64,000 bases of DNA from Azovibrio restrictus DSM 23866 (GTDB lineage: Bacteria > Pseudomonadota > Gammaproteobacteria > Burkholderiales > Rhodocyclaceae). Location: the NCBI RefSeq assembly GCF_000429665.1, contig NZ_AUCH01000003.1, positions 1 to 64,000 on the forward strand, given 5' to 3'. Below are positions 18,160-25,588 of this stretch, piece by piece; the first letter of the stretch is position 1; the number at the start of each line of letters is the position of its first letter. Below the pieces are notes generated by a model. It did no database searches and had not been told where the DNA came from. It saw only the letters and a list, made by a program, of their open reading frames with translations. The translations under genes were made by a program, and so were the position numbers.

Positions 18160-19287
18160 CTATGCCTCGTCTAGTTCCCGATAAATCATGTCGCGCCGGA
18201 TCTCCGCCAGGGTGGCGCAGCCCGCCTGGGCCATGCACAGCTCCAGCTCCTCGCGCAGCAGCTTCAGCATGTGCGCCACGCCCAGGCTGCCAGCCACGGC
18301 CAGGGCATACACCTGGAGCCGGCCCAGCAGCACCGCGTCGGCCCCCAGGGCCAGCATCCGGAACACATCGCTGCCGGAACGCACGCCCCCGTCCGCCAGC
18401 ACCGGGTAGTGCTCGCCCACGGCGGCCCGCACCCGGGGCAGCATGCGCACGCTGGCGGGCGCCCCGTCCAGGGCCCGGCCCCCGTGATTGGACACCACCA
18501 GGCCCGCCACGCCCATGGCCTGCAGGCGCCGGGCATCCTCGGGATGCAGGACGCCCTTGACCAGCACCGGCAGACGGCTCCGGTCCAGCAGCCAGGCCAG
18601 GTCATCCCAGCCCGGCGCCGCCGCCATCACCCCCTGGAAAATCCGGCTCTGCCCCCGCTCCAGGCTCACCGGGGGCGGCACCGGATAGGGGTCCAGATTC
18701 ACGGCCCGGACCTGCTCCGGCATCTGGAAGCCGGCCCGCAGAGCACTCAGGCTGGGGGTCTTGATGCTCGCATCCAGGGTCACCACCAACACCCCGTAGC
18801 CGGCCGCCTCGGCCCGGCGCAGCAGGTCTTCGGTGGCGCCCCGGTCGGGCTGGAAGTAGAGCTGGAACCAGCGCTCTCCAGGCCCCTGGGCGGCAATCTC
18901 CTCCAGGGTCCGGGTGGCCAGGGTGCTCACCAGCAGCACCGACTCCATGGCCCCTGCGGCCCGGGCCGTCTCCAACTCCCCCCGGGGGTGCACCAGGGTC
19001 TGGTAAGCCACCGGGGCCAGCAGCAGGGGGTGGGGCAACGACCGCCCCAGCAGGTTCAGGCTCGTGTGCCCGCCCCTCAGGTCACGCAGCAGCCGGGGCA
19101 CGATGGCCAGCTCATCCAGGGCCTGACGGTTGGCGGCCACGCTCAGGTCCCGGCCGCAGCCTCCGGCGATGTAGGCGAGACTGGGGGCGGCGATGAAATG
19201 CCGGGCCAGGACTTCGTAATCCTGGGCGCAGCGCACCTCAGCGGGAATGTGCGGCAACGGGGCAAGGGGTGGGGCGGCTGTATTCAT
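18160..19287 (-). CDS. FMN-dependent alpha-hydroxy-acid oxidase/dehydrogenase (LldD/GOX family)
   Basis: 375-residue TIM-barrel flavoprotein that oxidises L-2-hydroxy acids. FMN and catalytic blocks are clear: LAPVAYQTLV, the catalytic His in SNHGGRALDG with its Arg, and DGGVRSGSDVFRMLALGA. Its placement between a Fiu-like receptor and a PiuC-like dioxygenase suggests a role in hydroxycarboxylate or siderophore metabolism, which is inference. Directly before its ATG lies the end of a MITE-like repeat: on the minus strand GAGG, 8 bp before the ATG and inside the element, is the only Shine-Dalgarno visible. The ATG itself is part of the element's 5-bp target duplication. Confidence 0.9.
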   Translation of the reverse strand: MNTAAPPLAPLPHIPAEVRCAQDYEVLARHFIAAPSLAYIAGGCGRDLSVAANRQALDELAIVPRLLRDLRGGHTSLNLLGRSLPHPLLLAPVAYQTLVHPRGELETARAAGAMESVLLVSTLATRTLEEIAAQGPGERWFQLYFQPDRGATEDLLRRAEAAGYGVLVVTLDASIKTPSLSALRAGFQMPEQVRAVNLDPYPVPPPVSLERGQSRIFQGVMAAAPGWDDLAWLLDRSRLPVLVKGVLHPEDARRLQAMGVAGLVVSNHGGRALDGAPASVRMLPRVRAAVGEHYPVLADGGVRSGSDVFRMLALGADAVLLGRLQVYALAVAGSLGVAHMLKLLREELELCMAQAGCATLAEIRRDMIYRELDEA

Positions 19288-19451
19288 CCTTAAAACCTCA
19301 GTTAAACCACAGCGGCACAGAGACGCCGAGGAAAAACAAAGACTTGTCCTGGAAGGCTAGGTCACTTTCCAGGTGAGCGCGGAAGATAATGCAAGCCATT
19401 GTTTTTTTGGACTTCTCTGTGTCTTTGTGTCTCTGTGGTGAGGTTTTTAGG
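19288..19451. mobile_element. MITE-like element, copy 1 (164 bp), with 5-bp target duplication
   Basis: Non-coding repeat nearly identical to 29606-29767. The ends are imperfect inverted repeats: CCTTAAAACCTCA at the left and TGAGGTTTTTAGG at the right, each followed inward by a CCACAGAG-type stretch rich in CACAGAGACA units. TTCAT occurs on both sides (19283-19287 and 19452-19456), as expected for a target-site duplication. No ORF of interest lies inside, so it would need a transposase in trans. An inner CCTGGAA/TTCCAGG pair could form a second hairpin. Confidence 0.85.
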
Positions 19452-19502
19452 TTCATGGAAAAAGGGCGGATCCGGCGATCCGCCCTGGGCTCCTCGCAGG
19501 GC

Positions 19503-21893
19503 TCAGAACTCGTAGTTCAGGGTGACCTTGGCGTTCCGGGCGTCCCCCTTGTACAGGAAGGAACCGGAACGGTAGCCGGCCAGGTAATAGTCCTTGTCGA
19601 ACAGGTTGGCCACATTCACCCGGACCTTGGTGCGCTTGTCGATGCGGTAGTCGGCAAACAGGTCCCAGACCGTGTAGGAGGGAATGGGCTGGGAGTAACG
19701 GCCGGCGCTGTCGTAGGCCGCCGCCGTGTCAGGCTGGCCCGCGTACTTCTTGCTCTCGTACTTGACCGCGCCGCCGAAGCCGAACTTGGGCGTCAGCTGG
19801 TAGCGCAGCAGGGCCGAGGCGCTCTTGTCGGCGAAGTTGCTCAGGGTCTTGCCCACGTTGGCGGAGGTGAAGGATTCCAGTACCTCGGATTCCATGATGG
19901 TGAGCCCGGCCTGGCCGCTCAGCTTGTCGGTGATGTTGCCCGCCAGGCCGAATTCGATCCCCTTGACCCGGTTCTTGCCGCTGTTGAAGGTCCCGGCGGA
20001 ATCGTAGTTGGCCCCTTCCATCACGTCCGACTTGGTGATCTGGAACACCGCCGCGGTGGCCAGCAGCTTGCCGCCCATCAGGTTCCACTTGGTGCCGAGC
20101 TCGATGTTTTCGGTCTTCTCGGGCTTGGCCCCGGCCGCCTGGCCGTTGTAGGTCACCAGGCCGCCGTAGCCGCTGCTGGTGCCCACGTCGGATTCGCCGC
20201 CGTTCACATCCTGGGCAGTGGCATAGGTCACATACACATTGGCCTGGGGCAGGAACTTGTAGGTCAGGCCCAGATGGCCGTTCCACATCCCGTCGGTGTA
20301 TTCGTAGTCGCCGGTCTGGGCGCCGGTGGTGGTGTTCTGGGTTTTCAGGGAAACCGTGGTGCGGTCATAGCGCAGCCCGGCGAAGGCGGTCCATTGCTCG
20401 CTCAGGTCCACCGTGTCCATGACCGAGGCGGAAGCAGTCCGGGCGCGCCAGTCCTGATCCCAGCTGCCCTTCTTGATGTTGCGCTGCATCAGGTTATCCA
20501 GGCCGCTCACCGTGCTGCCGCTGGGGGTGAAGATGCACCAGGCATTGAGGGTGGTGCCATTGCCGGTGATGCAGTTCTGGCCGGAATTGCTGACGTTGTA
20601 GACCCCGTTCTTGACCTGATGGTCGCTGAACTCCAGGCCGAAGATGAACTCATGCTTCATCCCGCCCAGGGTCTTGTCCCAGTAGAGGTTGGTCTGGTTG
20701 GCCACGTATTCCACTTCCTGCCAGCCCGTGTGGGTGCTCAGGGAAGTCGTGGTGTAGACCCCATCCGGGTTGGCGGCGCCAGTGCTGGTCTGACGGGCGC
20801 CGGTGGCCACGTAGCCATTGTCGGACTTGCCGAAGCGGGTGGCGTTGGTGAGGCGCAGGTCAGGATTGAAACGGTACTTGATGCGGGCCGTGACGGTATC
20901 CACATCCGACTCCAGGAAGTCCTGCTGCTGGGCATAGACGGGCACATCCTTGGCGGGCTTGCGGTTCGGCAGGGATCCCACCAGGTAGCTGCCCAGGTCC
21001 GGCTTGTCGTCAGCCCGCAGGCCGTAGTAGTCGAGGATCACGTCCAGGTCGGCATTGGGCTTGAACAGGCCGGAGAAGGCCAGACCCTTGCGCTCCCGCT
21101 CGGCAGGAGCCCGGTCGGGCACATCCTCGCTGCCGTAGAGGGCATTGGCCCGCAGGGCCAGGGTGTCGGAGAGCACCTGATTGGTATCCACGGTGAAGCG
21201 CCGGTACTTGTCGGTGCCCAGACCCGCCGAGAACTTGGTGAACTCGTAGTCCACGGTGGCCTGCTTGGTGACGGCGTTCACTGCGCCGCCTGCCGTGCCC
21301 CGGCCGGCGAAACTGGAGTTGGGGCCCTTGGTGATTTCCACCTGCTCCACGGCAAAGCTTTCGCGAATGGTCATGCCGGGATCGCGCAGGCCATCCACGA
21401 ACACGTCGCTGCGGGCTTCCTGGCCGCGGATGATGTAACGGTCCCCGAAGGCGTTGCCATTTTCCCCGGTGCCCAGGGTGATGCCGGGCTGGGCGTCGAG
21501 AATGTCGCGCAGGTCGGTGTAACCGGAATCCTCGATCTGGGTCTTGGTGAGCACGGAGATGTTGGCCGGCGTCTCTGCCAGGGGGCGGGTGTGGCGGGCA
21601 TCACCGGAATACTTGGCCTTGTAGGGCGCACCGGGTTCGGCATAGGGATTGTGGTCGATAACCCGCTCCACCACCGTCACCCCCTTCATTTCGATCTCGC
21701 CGGAAGGGGCGGCCTCGGGCTCAGCCAGGGTCACAGCGGGCACCAGCATGGCCGTGGAAATCCCCAGGGCGATGCTGCTTTTCTTCAGGGAGGCGGGGAC
21801 CTGGGCCTGGACCCGGAAACTGGCCGGCAGCTTGACCGGGGTGGCCGTCGGGCAGGGGGCTGCGCCGGACAAGGCAAGGCTATCGAACTTCAT
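19503..21893 (-). CDS. TonB-dependent catecholate-siderophore receptor (Fiu/PiuA-like)
   Basis: 796-residue outer-membrane receptor. An extended N-terminus with a signal sequence (about 36-57) precedes the plug domain (about 85-210: ANISVLTKTQIEDSG, DRYIIRGQEARSDVFVDGLRD, GRGTAGGAVNAVTK). The 22-strand barrel ends in VNVANLFDKDYY and a C-terminal Phe (LNYEF). Pairing with a PiuC-type dioxygenase supports the Fiu/PiuA branch, which takes up iron-catecholate complexes. AGGAG lies 9 bp before the start. The upstream region has three phased CAACAA repeats and a possible promoter. Confidence 0.93.
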   Translation of the reverse strand: MKFDSLALSGAAPCPTATPVKLPASFRVQAQVPASLKKSSIALGISTAMLVPAVTLAEPEAAPSGEIEMKGVTVVERVIDHNPYAEPGAPYKAKYSGDARHTRPLAETPANISVLTKTQIEDSGYTDLRDILDAQPGITLGTGENGNAFGDRYIIRGQEARSDVFVDGLRDPGMTIRESFAVEQVEITKGPNSSFAGRGTAGGAVNAVTKQATVDYEFTKFSAGLGTDKYRRFTVDTNQVLSDTLALRANALYGSEDVPDRAPAERERKGLAFSGLFKPNADLDVILDYYGLRADDKPDLGSYLVGSLPNRKPAKDVPVYAQQQDFLESDVDTVTARIKYRFNPDLRLTNATRFGKSDNGYVATGARQTSTGAANPDGVYTTTSLSTHTGWQEVEYVANQTNLYWDKTLGGMKHEFIFGLEFSDHQVKNGVYNVSNSGQNCITGNGTTLNAWCIFTPSGSTVSGLDNLMQRNIKKGSWDQDWRARTASASVMDTVDLSEQWTAFAGLRYDRTTVSLKTQNTTTGAQTGDYEYTDGMWNGHLGLTYKFLPQANVYVTYATAQDVNGGESDVGTSSGYGGLVTYNGQAAGAKPEKTENIELGTKWNLMGGKLLATAAVFQITKSDVMEGANYDSAGTFNSGKNRVKGIEFGLAGNITDKLSGQAGLTIMESEVLESFTSANVGKTLSNFADKSASALLRYQLTPKFGFGGAVKYESKKYAGQPDTAAAYDSAGRYSQPIPSYTVWDLFADYRIDKRTKVRVNVANLFDKDYYLAGYRSGSFLYKGDARNAKVTLNYEF

Positions 21894-21968
21894 CAGACAT
21901 ACTCCTGAACTGTGGGGGTTGGATTCAGGCTGGCTGGCGTCCGGCTGGCTTGCCCTGATGTGGACGCG

Positions 21969-21997
21969 AATTTATCGCATTAACACTTTGACAACAA
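21969..21997 (-). promoter_or_regulatory. Possible promoter of the TonB receptor gene
   Basis: On the minus strand TTGTTG (21992-21997) and TAAATT (21969-21974) are separated by 17 bp, a plausible sigma-70 arrangement about 70 bp upstream of the receptor start. I see no convincing Fur box here, although an iron gene would be expected to have one. Confidence 0.4.
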
Positions 21998-22017
21998 TTC
22001 CCAACAACTCGCAACAA
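21992..22017. repeat. Three CAACAA iterons at exact 10-bp spacing upstream of the TonB receptor
   Basis: CAACAA starts at 21992, 22002 and 22012, one helical turn apart. The innermost copy coincides with the possible -35 element. This phasing is typical of repeated activator contacts. Just beyond it, TGTTGC and GCAACA (22035-22052) form a perfect 6-bp inverted repeat with a 6-bp spacer using the same GTTG/CAAC sequence. Confidence 0.6.
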
Positions 22018-22034
22018 ACTATTACCTTTGGCGA

Positions 22035-22052
22035 TGTTGCATGGCCGCAACA
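22035..22052. promoter_or_regulatory. Inverted repeat TGTTGC-N6-GCAACA
   Basis: Perfect 6-bp arms around ATGGCC, in the 287-bp gap between hisD and the TonB receptor gene. It shares the CAAC core of the neighbouring iterons, so both may be read by one regulator. Nothing else is recognisable in the rest of this gap apart from the hisD terminator. Confidence 0.4.
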
Positions 22053-22123
22053 CCACCTGGAACCGCAAGCCCCACGCGTGCAGGCGGCAGACCGCCGCGC
22101 TCCGGATGGAAAACCCGGCCCCG

Positions 22124-22153
22124 AAAAAGAAAAACCCCGGCCTGGAGCCGGGG
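22124..22153 (-). terminator. Rho-independent terminator of hisGD
   Basis: On the minus strand a perfect 7-bp stem CCCCGGC/GCCGGGG with a 5-nt loop is followed by TTTTTCTTTTT. It lies 27 bp after the hisD stop and would end the hisG-hisD transcript, separating it from the other his genes. Confidence 0.9.
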
Positions 22154-22180
22154 CGTGTCAGCGGCGAAAACGCAGGGCCG

Positions 22181-23482
22181 TCAGCGGTCGAGGCGGTAGC
22201 GGGCCGACTGGGCGTGGGCCGGGAGCCCTTCCCCATCCGCCAGGACGCCGGCCACCTGGCCCAGGGTCTGGGCTCCGGCCCGGGACACCCGGATCAGGCT
22301 GGTGCGCTTCTGGAAGTCGTAGACCCCCAGGGGTGAGGAGAAGCGGGCGCTGCCGGAGGTCGGCAGCACGTGGTTGGGACCGGCGCAGTAGTCCCCCAGG
22401 GACTCGGAGGTGTAGGGACCGATGAAGATGGCGCCGGCGTGGTGAATCTTCTCCACCCAGGCGTCGGGCTCGGCCAGGGACAGCTCCAGGTGCTCGGGAG
22501 CCACCTGGTTGGCCAGAGCCACGGCCTCTTCCAGATCCTGTACCAGAATCAGGGCGCCCCGATTTTCCAGGGAAGTACGGATCACCTCCTGGCGCGGCAT
22601 GGAGGGCAGCAGTTTTTCGATGCTGGCCTGCACCCGATCGATGTAGGCCGCGTCCGGGCAGATCAGGATGCTTTGCGCCAGTTCGTCGTGCTCGGCCTGG
22701 GAAAAGAGGTCCATGGCCACCCAGTCCGGGTCCGTGGAGCCGTCGGCCAGCACCAGGATTTCCGACGGGCCGGCCACCATGTCGATGCCGACGATGCCGA
22801 ACACCCGGCGCTTGGCGCAGGCCACGTAGGCGTTGCCGGGACCGACCACCTTGTCCACCTGGGGTACGGTTTCAGTGCCGAAAGCCAGGGCGGCCACGGC
22901 CTGGGCGCCACCGATGGTGAACACCCGGTCCACGCCGGCCAGGCAGGCGGCCGCCAGCACCAGGGCGTTCTTCTCGCCGCCCGGGGTGGGCACCACCATG
23001 ATCAGTTCCTTGACCCCGGCCACCTTGGCGGGAATCGCGTTCATCAGCACCGAGGAGGGATAGGCGGCCTTGCCGCCGGGCACGTAGAGGCCGACCCGGT
23101 CCAGGGGGGTGACCATCTGGCCGAGCCGGGTGCCGTCGGCTTCGGTGTAGCTCCAGCCTTCCTGCACCTGTTTTTCGTGAAAGGCGCGGATGCGGCTGGC
23201 GGCCGTCTCCAGGGCCGCCCGGCGCTCGGGGGAAAGCCCGTCCAGGGCTGCCTGCAACTCCGCCCTGGGCAGTTCCAGGGCCCCCATGGAAGCGGCGCTG
23301 AGCCGGTCGAAACGGTTGGTGTATTCCACCACGGCCGCATCGCCCCGGGCCTTCACCTCGGCCAGGATGGCGATCACCGTCTGTTCGACCTTGTCGTCCT
23401 GGGCCCCTTCAAAGGCCAGCAGGGTCTTCAGTTGCTGGGAAAAATCCTCACTCCGGCTGTCGAGCCGCTGGATGGCCACCAT
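22181..23482 (-). CDS. hisD: Histidinol dehydrogenase
   Basis: Zinc enzyme doing the last two oxidations to L-histidine. 433 residues; family blocks are VPGGKAAYPSSVLMN, the glycine-rich GGAQAVAAL, VVGPGNAYV, SQAEHDELAQS and APEHLEL with catalytic and zinc-binding His, and GDYCAGPNHVLPT. The start ATG at 23482 has GGAG about 9 bp upstream within the end of hisG; the stop and start are 2 bp apart. A strong terminator follows. Confidence 0.97.
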   Translation of the reverse strand: MVAIQRLDSRSEDFSQQLKTLLAFEGAQDDKVEQTVIAILAEVKARGDAAVVEYTNRFDRLSAASMGALELPRAELQAALDGLSPERRAALETAASRIRAFHEKQVQEGWSYTEADGTRLGQMVTPLDRVGLYVPGGKAAYPSSVLMNAIPAKVAGVKELIMVVPTPGGEKNALVLAAACLAGVDRVFTIGGAQAVAALAFGTETVPQVDKVVGPGNAYVACAKRRVFGIVGIDMVAGPSEILVLADGSTDPDWVAMDLFSQAEHDELAQSILICPDAAYIDRVQASIEKLLPSMPRQEVIRTSLENRGALILVQDLEEAVALANQVAPEHLELSLAEPDAWVEKIHHAGAIFIGPYTSESLGDYCAGPNHVLPTSGSARFSSPLGVYDFQKRTSLIRVSRAGAQTLGQVAGVLADGEGLPAHAQSARYRLDR

Positions 23483-23484
23483 AT

Positions 23485-24129
23485 TCACTTCTCCACAGCG
23501 CCCGCGAAGGCGTCGATGATGGGTTGCAGGGTATCCCGCTTCAGCTTCAGGGCCGCCTGGTTCACCACCAGCCGGCTGGAAATGTCCATGATGTGTTCCA
23601 CGGCCACCAGCTTGTTGGCCTTCAGGGTGGCGCCGGAAGACACCAGATCCACGATGGCGTCCGACAGACCCACCAGGGGCGCCAGCTCCATGGAGCCGTA
23701 GAGCTTGATCAGGTCCACATGGACCCCCTTGGCCGCGAAGTGTTCCCGGGCCGTGGTGATGTACTTGGTGGCCACCTTGAGGCGGGCCCCCTGCTGTACG
23801 GCGCTGGCGTAGTCGAAGCCCTCGGGCACCGCCACCATCATCCGGCACTTGGCGATGTTCAGGTCCAGGGGCTGGTACAGGCCGGCACCGCCATGCTCGA
23901 TCAGCACATCCTTGCCCGCCACCCCCAGGTCGGCGGCGCCGTACTGGACATAGGTGGGCACGTCGGAGGCGCGCACGATCACCAGGCGCACGTGTTCCTG
24001 ATTGGTGTCGATGATCAGTTTGCGGGAGCTTTCCGGGTTCTCGCTCGGCACGATGCCGGCGGCAGCCAGGAGGGGCAGGGTCTCGTCGAAGATGCGGCCC
24101 TTGGAGAGGGCGATGGTAATACCGTTCAC
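23485..24129 (-). CDS. hisG: ATP phosphoribosyltransferase, short form
   Basis: First and committed step of histidine synthesis. At 214 residues this is the short HisG (HisG-S), lacking the C-terminal histidine-binding domain. SKGRIFDETLPLL and the PRPP loop DLVSSGATLKANKL are present. Short HisG needs the HisZ regulatory subunit, which is not in this window. It heads hisGD and is divergent from the HD-GYP gene across 148 bp. Confidence 0.96.
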   Translation of the reverse strand: MNGITIALSKGRIFDETLPLLAAAGIVPSENPESSRKLIIDTNQEHVRLVIVRASDVPTYVQYGAADLGVAGKDVLIEHGGAGLYQPLDLNIAKCRMMVAVPEGFDYASAVQQGARLKVATKYITTAREHFAAKGVHVDLIKLYGSMELAPLVGLSDAIVDLVSSGATLKANKLVAVEHIMDISSRLVVNQAALKLKRDTLQPIIDAFAGAVEK

Positions 24130-24277
24130 AGGCGTTTCCGGTGGGGCAAAGGTCGGATTTTAGCGCAAAGTGCCGCCCCCGCCCCAGGGGAAGGCCGGGA
24201 CAGGCGCACCCCCACCCCCGCACGGAACCCCACCAGCGGGCATAAATTATGGATAATCGCCGCCGAGGAGGAAAATC

Positions 24278-25588
24278 GTGGCCCAGGAGCAACGCAGCGT
24301 CAATCATCCCTATGTAGCCGCCGCCGAACTGCGGCCAGGGCTCTACATCTTCATTGACCTGCCCTGGTTCCGCCACCCCTTCACCCTGAACAGTTTCAAG
24401 ATCACCACTGCCGCCCAGGTGCGGGAGCTGCAAGCCCTGGGCGAGCCCCGCTTCCGCTACGACCCTGCCCGCAGCGACACCCTGCCGGAAAGCGGCATCA
24501 CCGCGCCAGAGGCCGTTCCGGATGCCCCTCCGGCGCCGCCGGAGGCCGGGCAGCTGCCGCCGGAGACGGGACTCCCGAAGCCTGTCCCCCAGGACCCCAT
24601 CCGCCGCCTGGCGGAATATCGCCAACGCATAGAACAGGTGGACAAGGCCTTTCTCAAGGCCGCCGGCATCCTGCGCAACCTGAACCGCAACCTGCTGCAG
24701 CGCCCGGGGGAAACCCTGCAGGAAATGGGCCGGCTGGTGGAGCAGATGGTGCTGGCCTTCCTGGAATATCCGGAAGTGACCCTGCACGTGATGGGAGAAA
24801 AATGCGGCGGGGATGAAGCCTATTTCCATGGCCTCAATGTCTCGGTCCTGTCCATGATGCTCACCCGGGGCCTGGATTTCAGTCCGGAACAGGCCCGCAT
24901 CCTGGGGCTGGGGGCCCTGCTGCACGACATCGGCCTGATGGAGGTGCCCGACCGGGTCCTGAAGAAGAACCCCGCCGAATACACCCGGCCGGAACGGGAG
25001 CTGCGCGCCCTGCATTGCGAATACGGCCTCAAGCTGGGCAAGGAGCTGGGCCTGGGGCAGGAAGTCCTGGCCATCATCTTCCAGCACCACGAGATGGCCG
25101 ACGGCAGCGGCTACCCCCATGGCCTAAAGCTGGAGCGGATCACCCTCCCCGCCCGGGTGGTCTCCCTGGTGAACTTCTACGACAACCTCTGCAATCCCGT
25201 GGACCTGAACCAGGCCATGACGCCCCACGAAGCCCTGTCCTTCATGTTCGCCCAGCGACGCAGCAAGTTCGACGCCAACATCCTGCAGCAGATGATCCGC
25301 TGCCTGGGGGTCTATCCGCCTGGCTCCATCGTCACCCTCTCCAACGAGGCCATCGCCATGGTGATGTCGGTGAACCCGGCCAAGCCCCTGCGCCCCTGCG
25401 TCATGCTTTACGACGAATCGCTCCCCAGGGAGGCCGCCCCCATCCTGGACCTGGAACAGGACACGGACATCAACATCAAGAAGGCCATCCGCCCGGCCAT
25501 GCTGCCACCCCGCACCTATGCCTACCTGAGCCCGCGCAAGCACGTGACCTATTTCTTCGACGGCAACGCCCCGGCGGGCAGCGAATGA
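24278..25588 (+). CDS. HD-GYP c-di-GMP phosphodiesterase with N-terminal DUF3391
   Basis: 436-residue cytosolic protein. About 70 N-terminal residues (AAELRPGLYIFIDLPWF) match the DUF3391 module; a Pro-rich linker follows, then the HD-GYP domain (about 160-345). The catalytic residues are intact: LLHDIGLMEVP, the HHE pair and DGSGYPHGL (HxxDGxGYP form). It should hydrolyse c-di-GMP to pGpG or GMP. Start is GTG with AGGAGG 6 bp upstream. Its stop overlaps the next start as ATGA, coupling it to a GGDEF-EAL protein. Confidence 0.92.
   Translation: MAQEQRSVNHPYVAAAELRPGLYIFIDLPWFRHPFTLNSFKITTAAQVRELQALGEPRFRYDPARSDTLPESGITAPEAVPDAPPAPPEAGQLPPETGLPKPVPQDPIRRLAEYRQRIEQVDKAFLKAAGILRNLNRNLLQRPGETLQEMGRLVEQMVLAFLEYPEVTLHVMGEKCGGDEAYFHGLNVSVLSMMLTRGLDFSPEQARILGLGALLHDIGLMEVPDRVLKKNPAEYTRPERELRALHCEYGLKLGKELGLGQEVLAIIFQHHEMADGSGYPHGLKLERITLPARVVSLVNFYDNLCNPVDLNQAMTPHEALSFMFAQRRSKFDANILQQMIRCLGVYPPGSIVTLSNEAIAMVMSVNPAKPLRPCVMLYDESLPREAAPILDLEQDTDINIKKAIRPAMLPPRTYAYLSPRKHVTYFFDGNAPAGSE

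Noticed and set aside
19389..21908. 839-codon open frame on the plus strand, antisense to the TonB receptor
   Set aside because: High-GC shadow frame: repetitive Gly/Val/His composition, no domain, and the receptor on the other strand is unambiguous. It also runs through the MITE end.
21960..22020. Fur box upstream of the TonB receptor
   Set aside because: Best stretch matches fewer than half of the 19 consensus positions; the phased CAACAA repeats explain the region better.
22181..25120. 979-codon minus-strand frame extending hisD upstream through hisG and the HD-GYP gene
   Set aside because: Only the hisD part has family motifs. The upstream part is antisense or out of frame with two well-supported genes.
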